Position numbers and translations under genes: made by a program
The notes under the pieces: generated by a model
The model's database searches: none
What the model saw: the letters and a program-made list of their open reading frames with translations, nothing else
What the model was told of the DNA's origin: nothing
Part shown: piece by piece, positions 42,601 through 53,276 of the stretch
Layout: every line of letters begins with the position of its first letter
Numbering within the stretch: the first letter of the stretch is position 1
NCBI GenBank assembly: GCA_017527825.1
Contig: JAFXPO010000047.1
Coordinates: forward strand, 1 to 64,000
Direction: 5' to 3'
DNA: 64,000 nucleotides
From: Oscillospiraceae bacterium
Lineage (GTDB): Bacteria; Bacillota; Clostridia; Oscillospirales; Oscillospiraceae

Positions 42601-45600
42601 GACGGTTCCGCCCTCCGGGACGACGACCCGACCCGTGAACACCCAGCCGGTCACCACCGGAATCTCATAGGTTTCACCGTCCGTCAATGTCGTCGGCGCG
42701 GCTTCGTTGGTGTAGCAAGCCGCTGATTCAGCGTCCGCGCCGGCATAGAAGTATTCACCCGGCAGCAGATTGGAATGCCCCGTCGGATCGAAGCTGATAT
42801 AATACCGCTCCCCCTCCGGCAGCAGTCTCTCCAGAACGGATACGCTCAAGCGTCCGTCCGATTCCCGCATTGCTTCCGCGTCTGCGCCGAAAGTCCCGTC
42901 CTCTGAAAGAATATGAACAACACCGGCAGAGGCGTCAACCGCGTCGCCGGTCGTGGAGGTCAGCGTCAAATACAGCTTGACCCTCTTTTCCTCCGGCATC
43001 TCAAACGACGGCGCGCCGTCCGCAACAGAGAACCATGTGGCGTCGTCGGCCTCCTGCTCTACGGAATAAACCCCGCCGTTTTCCTTTAACCAGCCGCTTA
43101 TATCATTCCAGACCCCCTCCACCTTGAAGTATCCGCGGACATACAGGCGGTACTCCGACGTCGCGGTCGAAGCCGGGAACGAGATGCTGTACTGTTTCGT
43201 CAGCCAATTCGAGGTGCCGGACAGCTCCACGTCATACTGCTGTCCGTCCCGCGTCTCCGCGTTCAGGTACAGCGAACGGGTTGCGTTGGTATTCTGCGGA
43301 TAGGTCACCACACCGGTGACCGTCGGTCCGAGGTGATCCAGCATAACGTCTTTGCCTCTGCCGGAACCATTCACAGAGAAAGGCTCGCTCCACGCCGGAG
43401 CCATGAACGCCAGATTGGTTTCGTACTCCCGATTGATCCAGGTGTTCGCCGCCGTCCCGACCTGATAAACGGTTTCCGCGTTCTTCGGCACGGTGACCTG
43501 ATAGCTCCATCTGTCACTGCCCGCCTCGCGCACCGCTTCCCCGGAGGAGACTTCCCATCCTGTTGCGTCGATCACCGTCACAGACAGTTCCGGGAACGAT
43601 CCATTGTGCCCGTTCGCGGTCAGATAGCCGTCCGCCGGCATGAGCACCGAACCGGTGAGTACCCAGCCGGTCTCCACCGCAAGCGTGTAAACTTCATCGC
43701 CGCTGACATAGGTCTCAATTCCTGTGTGCTCGGTTTTCGGCGTGGTCGACGCTTCACCGGCGTAGAAATATAAGTGATTGTTCAGCACATTGGTGTTCTG
43801 TCCGGGCGCGACCGCCAGGCAGTACGTTTCGTCCAAGGAGAGCAGGTCGGACTGCAAGGCTGCTTTCCACACGCCGTCGCTCTCCGGCGTCAGCCGCGCT
43901 CCTCCGATCTCCCTGTATCCGCCGTCACGCTCCTGATACAGCCTAAGCCAGCCGTCCGGCATGACGACCTCATCCCCGTCAGCCGACACGAGCCGCACCT
44001 TTACCGTTGTTCTCTGAATCGCCGGCAGTTGGAAGGACGGCGCGCCGTCCGCAGCGGAGAACTCGGTCGCGTCCTCCCTGTCGCGAACGATCGAGGCGAC
44101 GCCGTCGGTCAGTCTGAGATAGCCGCTGCTGTCGTATTCCTGATCGTCGCTCTCATCCCAGTAGTAATAATCCAGCCATAACCGGAACGTGCCGTCGCTC
44201 GCGGAGGAAGGGAACCCGAATTCGTACTCGCAGCGGGACGATGTTCTGTCAATGTCCGCGTAAAAGTAGCTCTCAAACTCAGGCTCCACGCGAACGTTCA
44301 CTCCCCAGCTGTTTCTTTCCGTCCCTTCGGGAGACGTGATCGCGCCGGTCAGCCCAATGCCCGCCTCATAATAAACATTGACGTTCTCCGCGTCCATCGG
44401 GAGCCACGCCGCGTCCGACTCATCGCGCGAAGCGGTATCCGCGCCCGTGTACCAATAGTTACCCGGACGTACTCCGCTGCCCGGCACATTGGGCACCTTG
44501 ATCATCAGCTTTTTCCATCCCGTGTCCTGTTTCGGGAAGACTGCCCGCCACGAACCATCCTCGTCGATCTCAACATCTGTGCGATACACCGACAAATCGC
44601 TTCCTGAGGAAGAAACATACTGTGTGGGCGGCACCTTCGCCGAGACCACAACGGTCTCTTCCGTCTCTTCAGGTGCGTCTGGGAGCGGCTCGACAGGCAC
44701 GATGACGACCGGAGACGCCGTTCCGCCGCCACCCGAAGTTGACGCGCCGCCGCTGCTACCGCCGCTGGGCGCCGGAGCGGAACCTCCTCCGCCGCTGGGT
44801 GCCGGTGTGACACCGCCGCCGCCGCTGGGCGCCGGAGTGGAACCTCCTCCGCCGCTGGGTGCCGGTGTGGCACCGCCGCCGCGCGCATAAGCAGAAAGCT
44901 CCACTCCGATTTCCGTTCCGGCGGGCAGCAGCGCTCCGCCCTGCTCCGGGAGCAGGTGACCGCTGAGAATCGTCTTTTCCACCTCAGGCAGCGCAAAGGA
45001 GATTCCGGCGTCCTTCACCTCAAACCGCGCCGCCTCGGACACGTCGTCAGTCAGGTAATAGCTGCCGCTCTCACCCGCCAGGTATCCACTTTGGTGGATA
45101 CCGTCCTCCACAAACCCAAAATCCAGACAGAAGGTCTCGTTTTTCTCGGTTTCGGAAAACCAGATGGAATACTGCCAGGAGCCGTCTTTGTTCTCCCGGC
45201 AATTCGCCCAGCGGGTTTTCATGCCATCTCCGATTGCGGCTCCGATGTTGTAAAGCTCCACATCACCGGCGGAGGGCGGCGCGGTGACCGTGCCGGTCAC
45301 GACAGCGCCAACCAGACTCATCTGGAGTCCCGGTCCGGTCGTATCGCCGCTCACGGCAACGGGACCCGCCTCCATGTAGTCGCCAAAGAGGATATTGGTG
45401 TCATATTCATCGTTGATCCAGGATTCGTTGCCAAAGCCGATCATATAGGAGGAAGCCTCCTTCGGCACGGCAATGTGGTAGACCCACGGCGCGGTTCTGT
45501 CCCGGATTTCCACAAACCCGTCATAATAGGCATACGACTCTTCGTTCTCAATGTACGCGCATATATTGGGATACATGAAACCGCCGTTTGAATCTTCTTC

Positions 45601-46113
45601 TATGTATCCACCGGGGGCGAGAACGGTTCCCGTGATGACCCAGCCGGTCTCCACCAAAAAGGTCAGGGCTGTGTCGCCGCCGACCGTAATCGGCTGGATG
45701 CGCCGCATGTCCGCCTCTTCATACAGATGGGCGGGCGTCTGTGCGTTTTCCCCGCAGTACAGATACCCTCTGTTGATTACATTCGCTCCCGGTCCGGGGT
45801 ACAGCACGGCATAATATGACTTTCCGGTCTCCACCTCCGTGGCGTCGAAATAAGCGTTCCACACGCCGCTTTTGTTCGGATCGGGCACAACGTAGCCGGA
45901 CAGCGAATCGTCCCAGTCAAACTCCAGACTGTCGAAGAGCCACAGCTCACCGTCCTTCATCGAAACAGTGCTGTTGTCCTCCGCCTTCAGCTGAAGCGTC
46001 AGGACGGTCAACTCCTCATTCTCCGTGCTTTCTGCCGAATCCGCTGCGTGAGCCGGTACATACAGGCTCAGAAGCATCGCGATGGAAAGCAGAGTGCTCA
46101 TAAAGCCCTTCAT
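39637..46113 (-). CDS. Giant secreted repetitive protein with Gly/Pro/Ser linker
   Basis: A 2158-residue protein with a signal peptide (1-25, ending YVPAHA). It consists of many repeated beta-sandwich-like units, each with patterns such as [35 protein letters not shown] and [13 protein letters not shown], reminiscent of prealbumin/carboxypeptidase-regulatory-like repeats. A flexible linker of GGGGxTPAPS units lies at about residues 407-475, encoded by a minisatellite. I see no SLH, dockerin, LPXTG or C-terminal membrane anchor. The start at 46113 has GGAGG 11 bases upstream. Function unknown; surface or extracellular structural role inferred from its operon. Confidence 0.8.
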   Translation of the reverse strand: MKGFMSTLLSIAMLLSLYVPAHAADSAESTENEELTVLTLQLKAEDNSTVSMKDGELWLFDSLEFDWDDSLSGYVVPDPNKSGVWNAYFDATEVETGKSYYAVLYPGPGANVINRGYLYCGENAQTPAHLYEEADMRRIQPITVGGDTALTFLVETGWVITGTVLAPGGYIEEDSNGGFMYPNICAYIENEESYAYYDGFVEIRDRTAPWVYHIAVPKEASSYMIGFGNESWINDEYDTNILFGDYMEAGPVAVSGDTTGPGLQMSLVGAVVTGTVTAPPSAGDVELYNIGAAIGDGMKTRWANCRENKDGSWQYSIWFSETEKNETFCLDFGFVEDGIHQSGYLAGESGSYYLTDDVSEAARFEVKDAGISFALPEVEKTILSGHLLPEQGGALLPAGTEIGVELSAYARGGGATPAPSGGGGSTPAPSGGGGVTPAPSGGGGSAPAPSGGSSGGASTSGGGGTASPVVIVPVEPLPDAPEETEETVVVSAKVPPTQYVSSSGSDLSVYRTDVEIDEDGSWRAVFPKQDTGWKKLMIKVPNVPGSGVRPGNYWYTGADTASRDESDAAWLPMDAENVNVYYEAGIGLTGAITSPEGTERNSWGVNVRVEPEFESYFYADIDRTSSRCEYEFGFPSSASDGTFRLWLDYYYWDESDDQEYDSSGYLRLTDGVASIVRDREDATEFSAADGAPSFQLPAIQRTTVKVRLVSADGDEVVMPDGWLRLYQERDGGYREIGGARLTPESDGVWKAALQSDLLSLDETYCLAVAPGQNTNVLNNHLYFYAGEASTTPKTEHTGIETYVSGDEVYTLAVETGWVLTGSVLMPADGYLTANGHNGSFPELSVTVIDATGWEVSSGEAVREAGSDRWSYQVTVPKNAETVYQVGTAANTWINREYETNLAFMAPAWSEPFSVNGSGRGKDVMLDHLGPTVTGVVTYPQNTNATRSLYLNAETRDGQQYDVELSGTSNWLTKQYSISFPASTATSEYRLYVRGYFKVEGVWNDISGWLKENGGVYSVEQEADDATWFSVADGAPSFEMPEEKRVKLYLTLTSTTGDAVDASAGVVHILSEDGTFGADAEAMRESDGRLSVSVLERLLPEGERYYISFDPTGHSNLLPGEYFYAGADAESAACYTNEAAPTTLTDGETYEIPVVTGWVFTGRVVVPEGGTVTLADGSKGWLDNVISVYRTKEYDEYDLERYSGRLYVGSQNEPLLYEVVLPKEDATYQIFVDCRWRANLFDSNVYLETLEPIPFVASETASLPDIALERIGATLTGSVTFPEDAADGDWGIGLRAISGNGPGYNASISLSETGFQYKIEFPESVCEDEYRLHLHYWYSDSDGESCDSAGYLQLKDGAVQLVRDYEAATTFHASDTVPDFQLPTIEKIKVRVRLTSPDSEEVIMVNPWLHLGKLDNGSFYEAAQARLTAESDGTWSAVFNQGNISPDETYCLMVSPGLDSNVIDADYFYCGEEATQPEIGWNATDRKQETRIDDGTVHTIPVETGWLITGAVRMPEGGYLNLRYDGTSYPDIPVRAAAKTEQGVTQTYSGIAKASTDGGGWVYQIAVPKVSGTVYQVKTVARPWYNDNYDTNLAFGFSAQSADLTVNGSENGADITLERIGPTVSGVVSFPQNATETSFNLYAEIGKKEYYPEYDFETGEYSISFPYSAAGERYRLRVNGYYVADGESNSLDGWLKVSDGSFAVVNERSDATWFAVADGAPSFEMPEEQKVKIYLNLASMSGDEVDASRSWVRIFAVDRFRMTDAELKREADGRWSAAISPSAEMVDGERICVGFVPSDESNVPAGVWYNTEEGAVVHSEDQAELTTFRDGGEYRLCVETGWTLTGRVVVPAGAEITLPSSGEILLRHSVFFENTTAGEDESYWGHIRIDSQNGPWEYRVVLPKNAARYRVYLSGTQYAGQYNTNVYLENPDGILFDARDSAGLPDIALELIGATLTGVISASFPAQYFNINYLSAETESGKTYPATSLNENEDGIAYRIDLPVSESGGDYRLYLSCNFFNETAAQWESMSGWLLEDGEAFRLTEREGTKLRVSDGGCSAALERTVFADREQDAVIAAARSGEAIEKRFYCGESDTVVVAATYDGQGRLLETVSATPAPANGYEVAGFRFTRSSGAARVTFFQFLRESWIPVDESQTLW
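44761..44880 (-). repeat. Minisatellite, 2 x 60 bp (4 x 30 bp)
   Basis: Two consecutive 60-bp copies differ at only a few bases, and each is made of two related 30-bp units. They encode the GGGG-TPAPS linker in the 2158-residue protein. Whole units are in frame, so copy-number change would lengthen or shorten the linker without frameshift. Confidence 0.85.
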
Positions 46114-46184
46114 ATTATATGTTTCCTCCAAATCACGCCTTCACGCGAAATGATGTTCACCGCCGTCGGAAGAGAAATTGTTGA

Positions 46185-49100
46185 TCATTGGCGCGGACCG
46201 TGCGTCGCGCCGTTGACGGTTTCGATCGTACCTTGTTCAGATTCCGTCTCCAGTCCCAGATTGAGTTCGTCGTATGTCAGTACAACCGGACCGTCCAGCG
46301 TCAGGGTCTTGCCGCCTACCACGGACAGCTTCGGAATGTAAAGACTGGTTCGCTCCGTCACCGTAAGCGTCACGTCCTCGATCACGTCGCAATAGATGAA
46401 GCCGGAGTCCGACGCGCCCGCGTTGATCAGACCGTTCGCCGTCTTCACAACAGCGCAGAGAAACGCGCCGCTGACGCCGCTCAAATCGGGATTCTGGAAG
46501 GTTCCGTCCTCTTTTTCATACGCGTAGACGATCAGCGTGTCATCGCTGGTAATCCCCGCGTCCGTGCCAATCGTCCAGGTTCCGTCCAGCAGCATGAAGC
46601 CGTGATTGGCGGATGCGCCGTTGTTGGTCAGCGTACCGCGCAGGTTGGCAAAGCCGAAGCTCTCCATCATGCCGCCGTTGTTGGTCAGATGTCCCTCGCC
46701 CTCCACGCTAAGCGTATGGTTGTTGCAGAGGTACCCGTTCGCGCCCACCGTCAAGCTGCCCGAAAGCTCAAGGAAACCGTTGTTGATCAGCGTCGCGCAG
46801 TCGGTGGCAATATAATCGTCGCCCTCCTCACCGACGCCCTCGCCCAGATTGGCGTCTGTGACCTTGCCATTCCGGAAGAATGTCGCGTCCTTGAGCGTCA
46901 TTGTGCCGTTGACGGTCAGCGTGCCTTCGTTCTCGAAATAGCCGAAGCGTCCCAGCACCAGCGTACCGTCCACCTGAAGCTTGCCGCCTTCGGCGATCCG
47001 CACATAGTCACCGGTATTGCGAAGCACCATGGAATCGGTTCCCATTCTCCTGCCCCAACGCATTGCACTGAGGTCGATCAATTCCCCTGTGAGTTGACCG
47101 CCCACTGTCAGCGCCGCGCCATCCGCGAAGGTCAGCGTAATGCTCTGCGGCACGGTGAGCGTCGCGCCGTCACCGATCTCAAGATACTGATTCGCGTGAA
47201 CGGTCAGGTCTTCGGACAGTGAGAAGCTCTCCGCGACAATGATTTCGATGTCGGCGGCGTCCTCGCGCTCCATGACGGCGAGCAGATCGCTCTCGCTTTT
47301 TACAAACACCGTTCTGGCGTGCACGGCGCCGCCGTTCACACCGGAGGCGTCCACATCGCCGTAGACGTTCAGCTCGCCCTCCCAGCTTTCCGCGCTGAGG
47401 GTCAGGGTTGCGCCGTCGTTCCTCACAAAGAGGGTTCCGTCCTCCTCGTAAGCAATGAAAGCCTCGCTTCCGCTCTTGTGCGGTGTTACGGTCAGACCGT
47501 TGACCGCGTAGGGGTTCGCGCTTCTGATTCGGGCATTGCCGTCAGGTTCCACCGTCAGCGCACCCTGCGTGCCGACGGAAAGCGTCCCCGTGGATTCGAA
47601 GTAGCCATTTTTCACATTCAATGTTCCGCCAAGCGAATCCTTGTCCTCGAAATCCACGCCAACGAGGATTCCCGCGTTGCTGACCAGATAGCCGTCCCCG
47701 TCAATGTTCAGCGTTCCAACGACGCTGAGCAGCGCGCTGTGATCGTCTTCACCGTCCTCAGTCCCACGATCATCAAGGTTGTTGCCGAAGCCGCCGATGA
47801 TCGTCAGGGTGCCGCTCGGTTCAATGCCGAACAGATTGTCGTTGCCGATATAGCCTTCCTTCGCCACCGTCACTGTACCGTAGACCTCCACACTGCCCAG
47901 CTGTGGTCTGTCGTCTATCCGGTTGTTTTGAAGGCTCGCGTACTTCCCAATGGTCAGCGTGCCATGGATCGTCAGCGTGCCGCTGTTGTCGAGATGCGGC
48001 GCGTTCGAGATATCCTGCCAATCCTCGCCGTCCTTGTTATCGTCCCAGTCGCTTTTCTCAAACTTGCCGTTCGTCAGATAGCCGGTGGCGTGGAAGTCGC
48101 CCTCCGCCAGCGTCATTGTGCCGTTGACGGTCAGTGTGCCGTCCGGGTCCGTGCGGACGTCCGCCCAGTGTCCGGCGACGATCGCACCGCCCTCGTTGAC
48201 CGTCAGCGTGCCGTCGTTCACGCACAGCTCCGCGCGGCTGGTGAGCACATAGTGTTCGCGCTCGTTCCATTCGTTGGTACCCCACACCAGCGTCGCCGCC
48301 GTCAACTCATCCGCGCCAGCCGACAGCGTCGGCTCGCCGTCCGCAAGCTGAACGGTCACGTTCTCGCCCACGGTGACGTCGGAGCCGTAGCAGACGCGCA
48401 GCTCCGCGTCAGCGGGAACCGTCAGCGTAACGCGCGAACCATTCGCGACGGTCAGCACATTTTCATACTTCTGCGCCAGTGTGCTCAGCGCCTCCGCCGT
48501 CAGCTCCATGTCCGTGTTGATGAACGCCCTGCCGCCGCTGCTCAGCGCCGCGACCAGCTCCTCCACGGTGGAGACGTCATATTCATTGTCCAGCGCGCGG
48601 CGCAGCCGGTCGACCAGTTCGTCCTTCTCGCCGCGGCTGAAGCCCCACGCCAGCGCCTCGCCGCTGCGCGGGCCGATCCGCTCTCCGTTGTCGTCGTACA
48701 GATACAAAGCCACGGAACCGGGCAATGCGCCGGTTTTTCCGGCGGCGTTCCACGCCGCGGCAAACACCGTCAGCGCGTCGCCGTAGCGAATATCGTTGCC
48801 GGGATCGCCGTAGCGCTCACGCAGTGACTGTGCCGTGTCGCCGCTGCTCATCAGCACATTCAGCACAAACGACGTCCGAAGGCGCCAGCTCGGATCTGCC
48901 CAGTTGTCCCAGCCGTTCTCCTCTTCGCGCTGCCAGATGGCGTTGAACAGCTTCAGCGCTCTCGCGTCGATCTCATCAGGCACAGTTTCGGCAAGATAAT
49001 CCTCAACGGTCATCTCTGCGATCCGCGCCTTGTTGAAGTCTCTCTCCTCCAGCAGCCGAAGCACATGCTCGCCAAGCTCGCCGATGCTCACGGGCGCTTC

Positions 49101-52100
49101 AAAGTCGCGCAGCGCGGGGTCATAGACCAGCGCGAAGCGGTTGCTCTCCTCCTGCGTCCCGCCGTTGAAGCAGACGCTGAGGTTGCCAACCGGGTTGTTG
49201 CCGTCATCCACCAGCCATTCGCCGGTGACATAGTTCATTCTGTTGTCCTGTTCAGGCGTGAGTGTGATCGGATTCTCCAATTCGACATGTCCCGGCCAGT
49301 AGAGCCAGTTATGACCGCCCTCGTCGTTCAGATAGCCCAGCTGGGCGACGGTCAGTTCTTCGGGGTAGTACAGCGCCCAGAAGCGCTGCTCGTCCGTCTC
49401 GCCTTCGTGCCAGCGAATCACCGGACGCTCGTCGAGCCGCTGACCATTGACGGTCAGATTCATGCGCCAGCTGCGCGCGCCGCACAGCAGGATCATTCCG
49501 CCGTCTGTGACGAATTCCTGATCGCCCTCATACTCGCGGTCGTAGCCGTCTATCCAATCAGTCTCCGGGATCACAATCAGGTTCGCGCCAAGCTTAATGA
49601 AGCTCTCCGTGCGCCATACGCCGCGCCAGTTGTCCGCATACTGCCACAGGGACAGCTGACCCGTCCGGCTCAGACCGGACACGTCCACACCGCCGGCGAC
49701 GCGGAGGCTGCCGGTGTACACGACCGCGTTTCCGCTCTCATCCAGAACGTTCGTCACGACCACCGGGGCAATCGGGTTGCCCTGCTCGTCCCAGCGGCGG
49801 TCAGCGGCGATGCGGACCTCGTTCGCGTCGGCGAAGATATCGACGCCGATATCCTCCGTCACGTTGATTTTCAGTCCGTTGACCGTGGCGCTTCTCCGGT
49901 CAAAGCCGTCCAGATTGACGCTGTTGGTCTGCGATGTAACGCTCATGCCGTCAATGCCGCGGAGCGTGACCCACTTACCGTTGTCGCCGTACTCGTCCGG
50001 TTCAATATCGTCGCCCACGGCTACGGTGATCGCGCCGGTGCAGCTGTCTTTGAAGTCGAAGTCAATGCCGGACCTCGCGTTGCGATAGATGGTCACGCCG
50101 TTATGGAAGGCGCAGTTACGGAAGACAAACTCTCCGCCGTAATCATCATCCTCGCCGCGCGGTTCCATATTGTTGATGACCGTCACCGCGCCTGAGAACT
50201 CCTTGCCGCTGAGAACATTGCCGCCGCACGGCTCCTCATCTCCCTGACCGATCTTCATGCGGTAGTCCTGTTCAGAGATCAGCGTGATCGTAACATCGCC
50301 GTCGACGTTCTCCCTCGGAAGCTCGTTCACAAATGCGTCGATCATGCGGTAAATCTCGTTGTGGTTGATCGTATCCCGGAGCTGGTGATACTCGTTTCCG
50401 TTCTCATCCATCAGCTTGATGCTCGCGGGCAGTTCCTTCCCCTGGTCGTTCCACGCCGCTCTCAGGAGATTTTTGAACAGAATTTTCGCCGTGCCGTAGC
50501 GCACGTCATCCCAAACGCTCCAATAGTGCTTTTCATCTTCTTCGTTACCCTCGCCGGGTCTGCCCATACCGGGAACGTATTTCCACGCAAAGGCAAGCTG
50601 ATCAAGGGAATCCTCGTTATAGTCGCGTCCGGACTCCCAAATCTCCGCGGCTTCTGCCCGATCGGTGTCCGTCACGGCGGCAAGCTCGCTTCCGCCGAGG
50701 ACGTCCCGCACATCGCTGACGAATTCCGCCAGCGGCATCTGCCCCTCCTTGTACCAGAGGGTGTTGTAGATCACAGTGGCGGTTGTATCCGTGGGCGCGT
50801 CGTTCTCGCAGCCGCGAAGCGTCAGCTCCAGCTTGACCTGCCAGGGATCGCCGATCCAGTTCCAGTTGTCAACCTGCTCCTTCTTTTGCAGATTCACGCC
50901 GCCGCTGCCGTTGTCCTCATACTCATAGCTGTTTTCAGCAAACGCGTTGCCGAATGTCGGCTGCTGCGAGTCATTGTCCCAATGTCCGGCGTACAGCTTC
51001 AGCTGATCAACATAGCCCGCGTTCTCGCCGTAGTACGCCGCCTGACCGAGATAGACGCCAAAGGGCATATCGGGACAGAAAACGTGCGCCTCGCCGACGG
51101 GCGTGCCGTTGACGGTGATGCCGCCGTTGTAATGCGTGCGCTCCAGTATCACGGTACCGGTGCCGATGAGCGCACAGGAATCATTGTTGTTCTGATCGAG
51201 GGTGACGGTGTTCGCCCCGAATCGGATCGTGCTGGGATGGTTCTCGTTGTTGAACACGCCCAGACGCCCGGTCACTTCCAGACCGCTGACGTCCAGATTG
51301 CCGCCGAGATTCAGCCTGTCGCCCTGGTATTTCCCGCTGAGGGACGTGACGACCTGCGACGCGCCTGTGTTGACGTCCCTCTCCTCTTCTTCATTATATT
51401 GATAGATGAAGTTGTGGACGCTCATGCCGCGACAAACCTTGTCGCTGTCTTCCGTCCACCATTCGAGGCTGACGTCGCAGCGCTCGCCGCTTTGCACCGT
51501 CACCGGATCAGACTCGCCTGTCTGCAGTACGGTGAAGACCGCGCCGCTGCCGCCGTGCAGATTCACCGGCGCGCCGGAGGCAACGGCAAGTCCGTTTAGT
51601 CCGTTCAGGTCGAGTCTTTCGCGCATATTTTCGGGGGCGACGCCATCCGGCAGCGACACCTTGACCGCCTTACCCTCCGCCATCGTGCAGTTGTCGCAGA
51701 AGTTGACGTTAACGTGGTACTGCGACGGCGCCGCGATCGTCAAATCGCCGACAAACATGCACCGTTCGAAGTTGAACCACTCGTCCCGCGCGCTTTCTTC
51801 AAACGTAAGGCTGACGCTGCCCGCGAACGTCGCGTCACGCAGCTCGTGACCGTATACTTTCGTTTCTCCGCCGTCGAGTCGGGCAAAAACGCCGTTATCG
51901 TCCTTGCCAACGGCAATCGTCTTCACGCCGGAGAGCGCAGCGTTGATGATCTGATAGAAATAGCTGCTGACATCATTGCTGAAACTGCTCTCCCACCACG
52001 ATTCGTCTCCGCCTGCGCGATGCGCGACGCCGTACATCCGGCAGTTGTTCATATCCGCGAAGGGTTCCGTTGCGTCGGTGAAAACCGGCTCCGGCGCGGC

Positions 52101-53051
52101 TGTTTCCATCGCCGCCGTCCAGACGCCCTTGAGCACCGACGACAGTTCCGCCTCTGACAGTACCTTCTGGAACGGGGTCAGCATATCCTCCGTAATCGCC
52201 TTGCTGCCCCAGAGCAGATCAAAGCCGCTCACGCGCTGACGCGCCTGAGCTTTGAAGCCGTCGTTCGAATTTTCCGCAAGCGCCTGGTCGAGCGCTTCCA
52301 CGCTCTCGCACTCCGTACCGTTCAGCAGGCGCGCAAGCACCTGCTTGCCGCCGTCCGTCGTCCGCCAGGACGCGTCCCCGGGCAGTGTCCGCTTGCCGGC
52401 AAAAACCTCGCCGACAATGCGGGCAACCTCGTCCAGATTGGCATAGTTGTAGAACTTGCCCCACTGTGCCGAACCGTCAGCGGAGCCGCAGCCCACAATG
52501 CGGCGATTGAAATCGCCGACGTTCAGATTGCCCAGCGGCATCAGCGTTCCGCCCAGCGCGATCCGGCCGTTGAACCCGTCAGCATCGCGGATAAACAGCT
52601 CGCCGCCCGCGGCGACCGTCAGCGTCACGCCCCGCGGCACCGTCAGCGTGCCGTCCACGCGGTTGTAACCGGTGAGCGTGATATCCTCCGTCAGCACGAC
52701 CGTCGTCCCCTCCGAAACGATCAGGTTGTTGACCGTTCCACCGGAGAGCTGCACGCCGCCGTCGGATTGGGATAATGTAATGGCAGCCGACTTCGGGACG
52801 GAACTGTTCTCGTCCAGTTCCATGACCCGAACGGCGCGCCCCTCCACCCACTCAGCTTCTCCAGAGCTGAGCGCGGAAAAACGCCCTCCGTCGTAGGACG
52901 CAAGAAAAGCCCTGTTCCCATTTTCTGCCGCAACAGTCACCTTGTCGCTTGACAGCGTCAGTTCCATGCCGAAAGCCGGCAGGTTGAAAAGGGTCAGGGT
53001 CATTGCGAGGATCAGGATCATGCTCAAGATACGTCTTTTTGTACTGCGCAT
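46185..53051 (-). CDS. Giant secreted beta-helix-type protein
   Basis: A 2288-residue protein with a signal peptide (about residues 1-29, ending NLPAFG). Much of the rest has short hydrophobic-glycine repeats such as GTLTVPRGVTLTVAAGGELF, GTLTINGTLTIG-like and NNGFLELSGSLTVGANGYL, which are typical of right-handed beta-helix adhesins. Acidic, Trp-rich stretches recur (about residues 730-960 and 1300-1500). No SLH, dockerin, LPXTG or membrane anchor is visible at the C-terminus (ETVNGATHGPRQ). First gene of the 25-kb operon, with its own promoter. The start at 53051 has GAGGTG upstream; the GTG three codons earlier is inside that SD. Confidence 0.8.
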   Translation of the reverse strand: MRSTKRRILSMILILAMTLTLFNLPAFGMELTLSSDKVTVAAENGNRAFLASYDGGRFSALSSGEAEWVEGRAVRVMELDENSSVPKSAAITLSQSDGGVQLSGGTVNNLIVSEGTTVVLTEDITLTGYNRVDGTLTVPRGVTLTVAAGGELFIRDADGFNGRIALGGTLMPLGNLNVGDFNRRIVGCGSADGSAQWGKFYNYANLDEVARIVGEVFAGKRTLPGDASWRTTDGGKQVLARLLNGTECESVEALDQALAENSNDGFKAQARQRVSGFDLLWGSKAITEDMLTPFQKVLSEAELSSVLKGVWTAAMETAAPEPVFTDATEPFADMNNCRMYGVAHRAGGDESWWESSFSNDVSSYFYQIINAALSGVKTIAVGKDDNGVFARLDGGETKVYGHELRDATFAGSVSLTFEESARDEWFNFERCMFVGDLTIAAPSQYHVNVNFCDNCTMAEGKAVKVSLPDGVAPENMRERLDLNGLNGLAVASGAPVNLHGGSGAVFTVLQTGESDPVTVQSGERCDVSLEWWTEDSDKVCRGMSVHNFIYQYNEEEERDVNTGASQVVTSLSGKYQGDRLNLGGNLDVSGLEVTGRLGVFNNENHPSTIRFGANTVTLDQNNNDSCALIGTGTVILERTHYNGGITVNGTPVGEAHVFCPDMPFGVYLGQAAYYGENAGYVDQLKLYAGHWDNDSQQPTFGNAFAENSYEYEDNGSGGVNLQKKEQVDNWNWIGDPWQVKLELTLRGCENDAPTDTTATVIYNTLWYKEGQMPLAEFVSDVRDVLGGSELAAVTDTDRAEAAEIWESGRDYNEDSLDQLAFAWKYVPGMGRPGEGNEEDEKHYWSVWDDVRYGTAKILFKNLLRAAWNDQGKELPASIKLMDENGNEYHQLRDTINHNEIYRMIDAFVNELPRENVDGDVTITLISEQDYRMKIGQGDEEPCGGNVLSGKEFSGAVTVINNMEPRGEDDDYGGEFVFRNCAFHNGVTIYRNARSGIDFDFKDSCTGAITVAVGDDIEPDEYGDNGKWVTLRGIDGMSVTSQTNSVNLDGFDRRSATVNGLKINVTEDIGVDIFADANEVRIAADRRWDEQGNPIAPVVVTNVLDESGNAVVYTGSLRVAGGVDVSGLSRTGQLSLWQYADNWRGVWRTESFIKLGANLIVIPETDWIDGYDREYEGDQEFVTDGGMILLCGARSWRMNLTVNGQRLDERPVIRWHEGETDEQRFWALYYPEELTVAQLGYLNDEGGHNWLYWPGHVELENPITLTPEQDNRMNYVTGEWLVDDGNNPVGNLSVCFNGGTQEESNRFALVYDPALRDFEAPVSIGELGEHVLRLLEERDFNKARIAEMTVEDYLAETVPDEIDARALKLFNAIWQREEENGWDNWADPSWRLRTSFVLNVLMSSGDTAQSLRERYGDPGNDIRYGDALTVFAAAWNAAGKTGALPGSVALYLYDDNGERIGPRSGEALAWGFSRGEKDELVDRLRRALDNEYDVSTVEELVAALSSGGRAFINTDMELTAEALSTLAQKYENVLTVANGSRVTLTVPADAELRVCYGSDVTVGENVTVQLADGEPTLSAGADELTAATLVWGTNEWNEREHYVLTSRAELCVNDGTLTVNEGGAIVAGHWADVRTDPDGTLTVNGTMTLAEGDFHATGYLTNGKFEKSDWDDNKDGEDWQDISNAPHLDNSGTLTIHGTLTIGKYASLQNNRIDDRPQLGSVEVYGTVTVAKEGYIGNDNLFGIEPSGTLTIIGGFGNNLDDRGTEDGEDDHSALLSVVGTLNIDGDGYLVSNAGILVGVDFEDKDSLGGTLNVKNGYFESTGTLSVGTQGALTVEPDGNARIRSANPYAVNGLTVTPHKSGSEAFIAYEEDGTLFVRNDGATLTLSAESWEGELNVYGDVDASGVNGGAVHARTVFVKSESDLLAVMEREDAADIEIIVAESFSLSEDLTVHANQYLEIGDGATLTVPQSITLTFADGAALTVGGQLTGELIDLSAMRWGRRMGTDSMVLRNTGDYVRIAEGGKLQVDGTLVLGRFGYFENEGTLTVNGTMTLKDATFFRNGKVTDANLGEGVGEEGDDYIATDCATLINNGFLELSGSLTVGANGYLCNNHTLSVEGEGHLTNNGGMMESFGFANLRGTLTNNGASANHGFMLLDGTWTIGTDAGITSDDTLIVYAYEKEDGTFQNPDLSGVSGAFLCAVVKTANGLINAGASDSGFIYCDVIEDVTLTVTERTSLYIPKLSVVGGKTLTLDGPVVLTYDELNLGLETESEQGTIETVNGATHGPRQ

Positions 53052-53115
53052 AGTAGTCACCTCGTATTCAGTTTTTTAGGCGCTGCTTTTGTTAAAAAAG
53101 TTTTAACCCAGTAGA

Positions 53116-53144
53116 AGTGTAGCATACTTGCGTCCCCTTTGCAA
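53116..53144 (-). promoter_or_regulatory. Sigma-A promoter of the surface-protein operon
   Basis: On the minus strand TTGCAA (53139-53144), a 17-base spacer and TACACT (53116-53121), about 65 bases upstream of the 2288-residue gene. No other promoter of this quality was seen between the six genes. Confidence 0.6.
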
Positions 53145-53235
53145 GCACTTTCGTGTGGCACCGTGATAAATGACCATGCATCTCTTTCCGGGGGATCACC
53201 GCGTCAGGTTTTCACGCTTCTCCGCCATGGCAAAA

Positions 53236-53270
53236 GGCGCCGCCATCCGTTCAGAACCGATGGCGGCGCC
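53236..53270 (-). terminator. Terminator of pdaB
   Basis: A perfect 12-bp stem GGCGCCGCCATC/GATGGCGGCGCC, followed on the minus strand by TTTTG, just after the pdaB stop codon. Confidence 0.8.
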
Positions 53271-53276
53271 CGCTAT

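Noticed and set aside
46188-51599. Several antisense frames (up to 502 codons) in the 2288-residue gene
   Set aside because: No ribosome-binding sites or domains; the minus-strand frame has a signal peptide and regular repeats.
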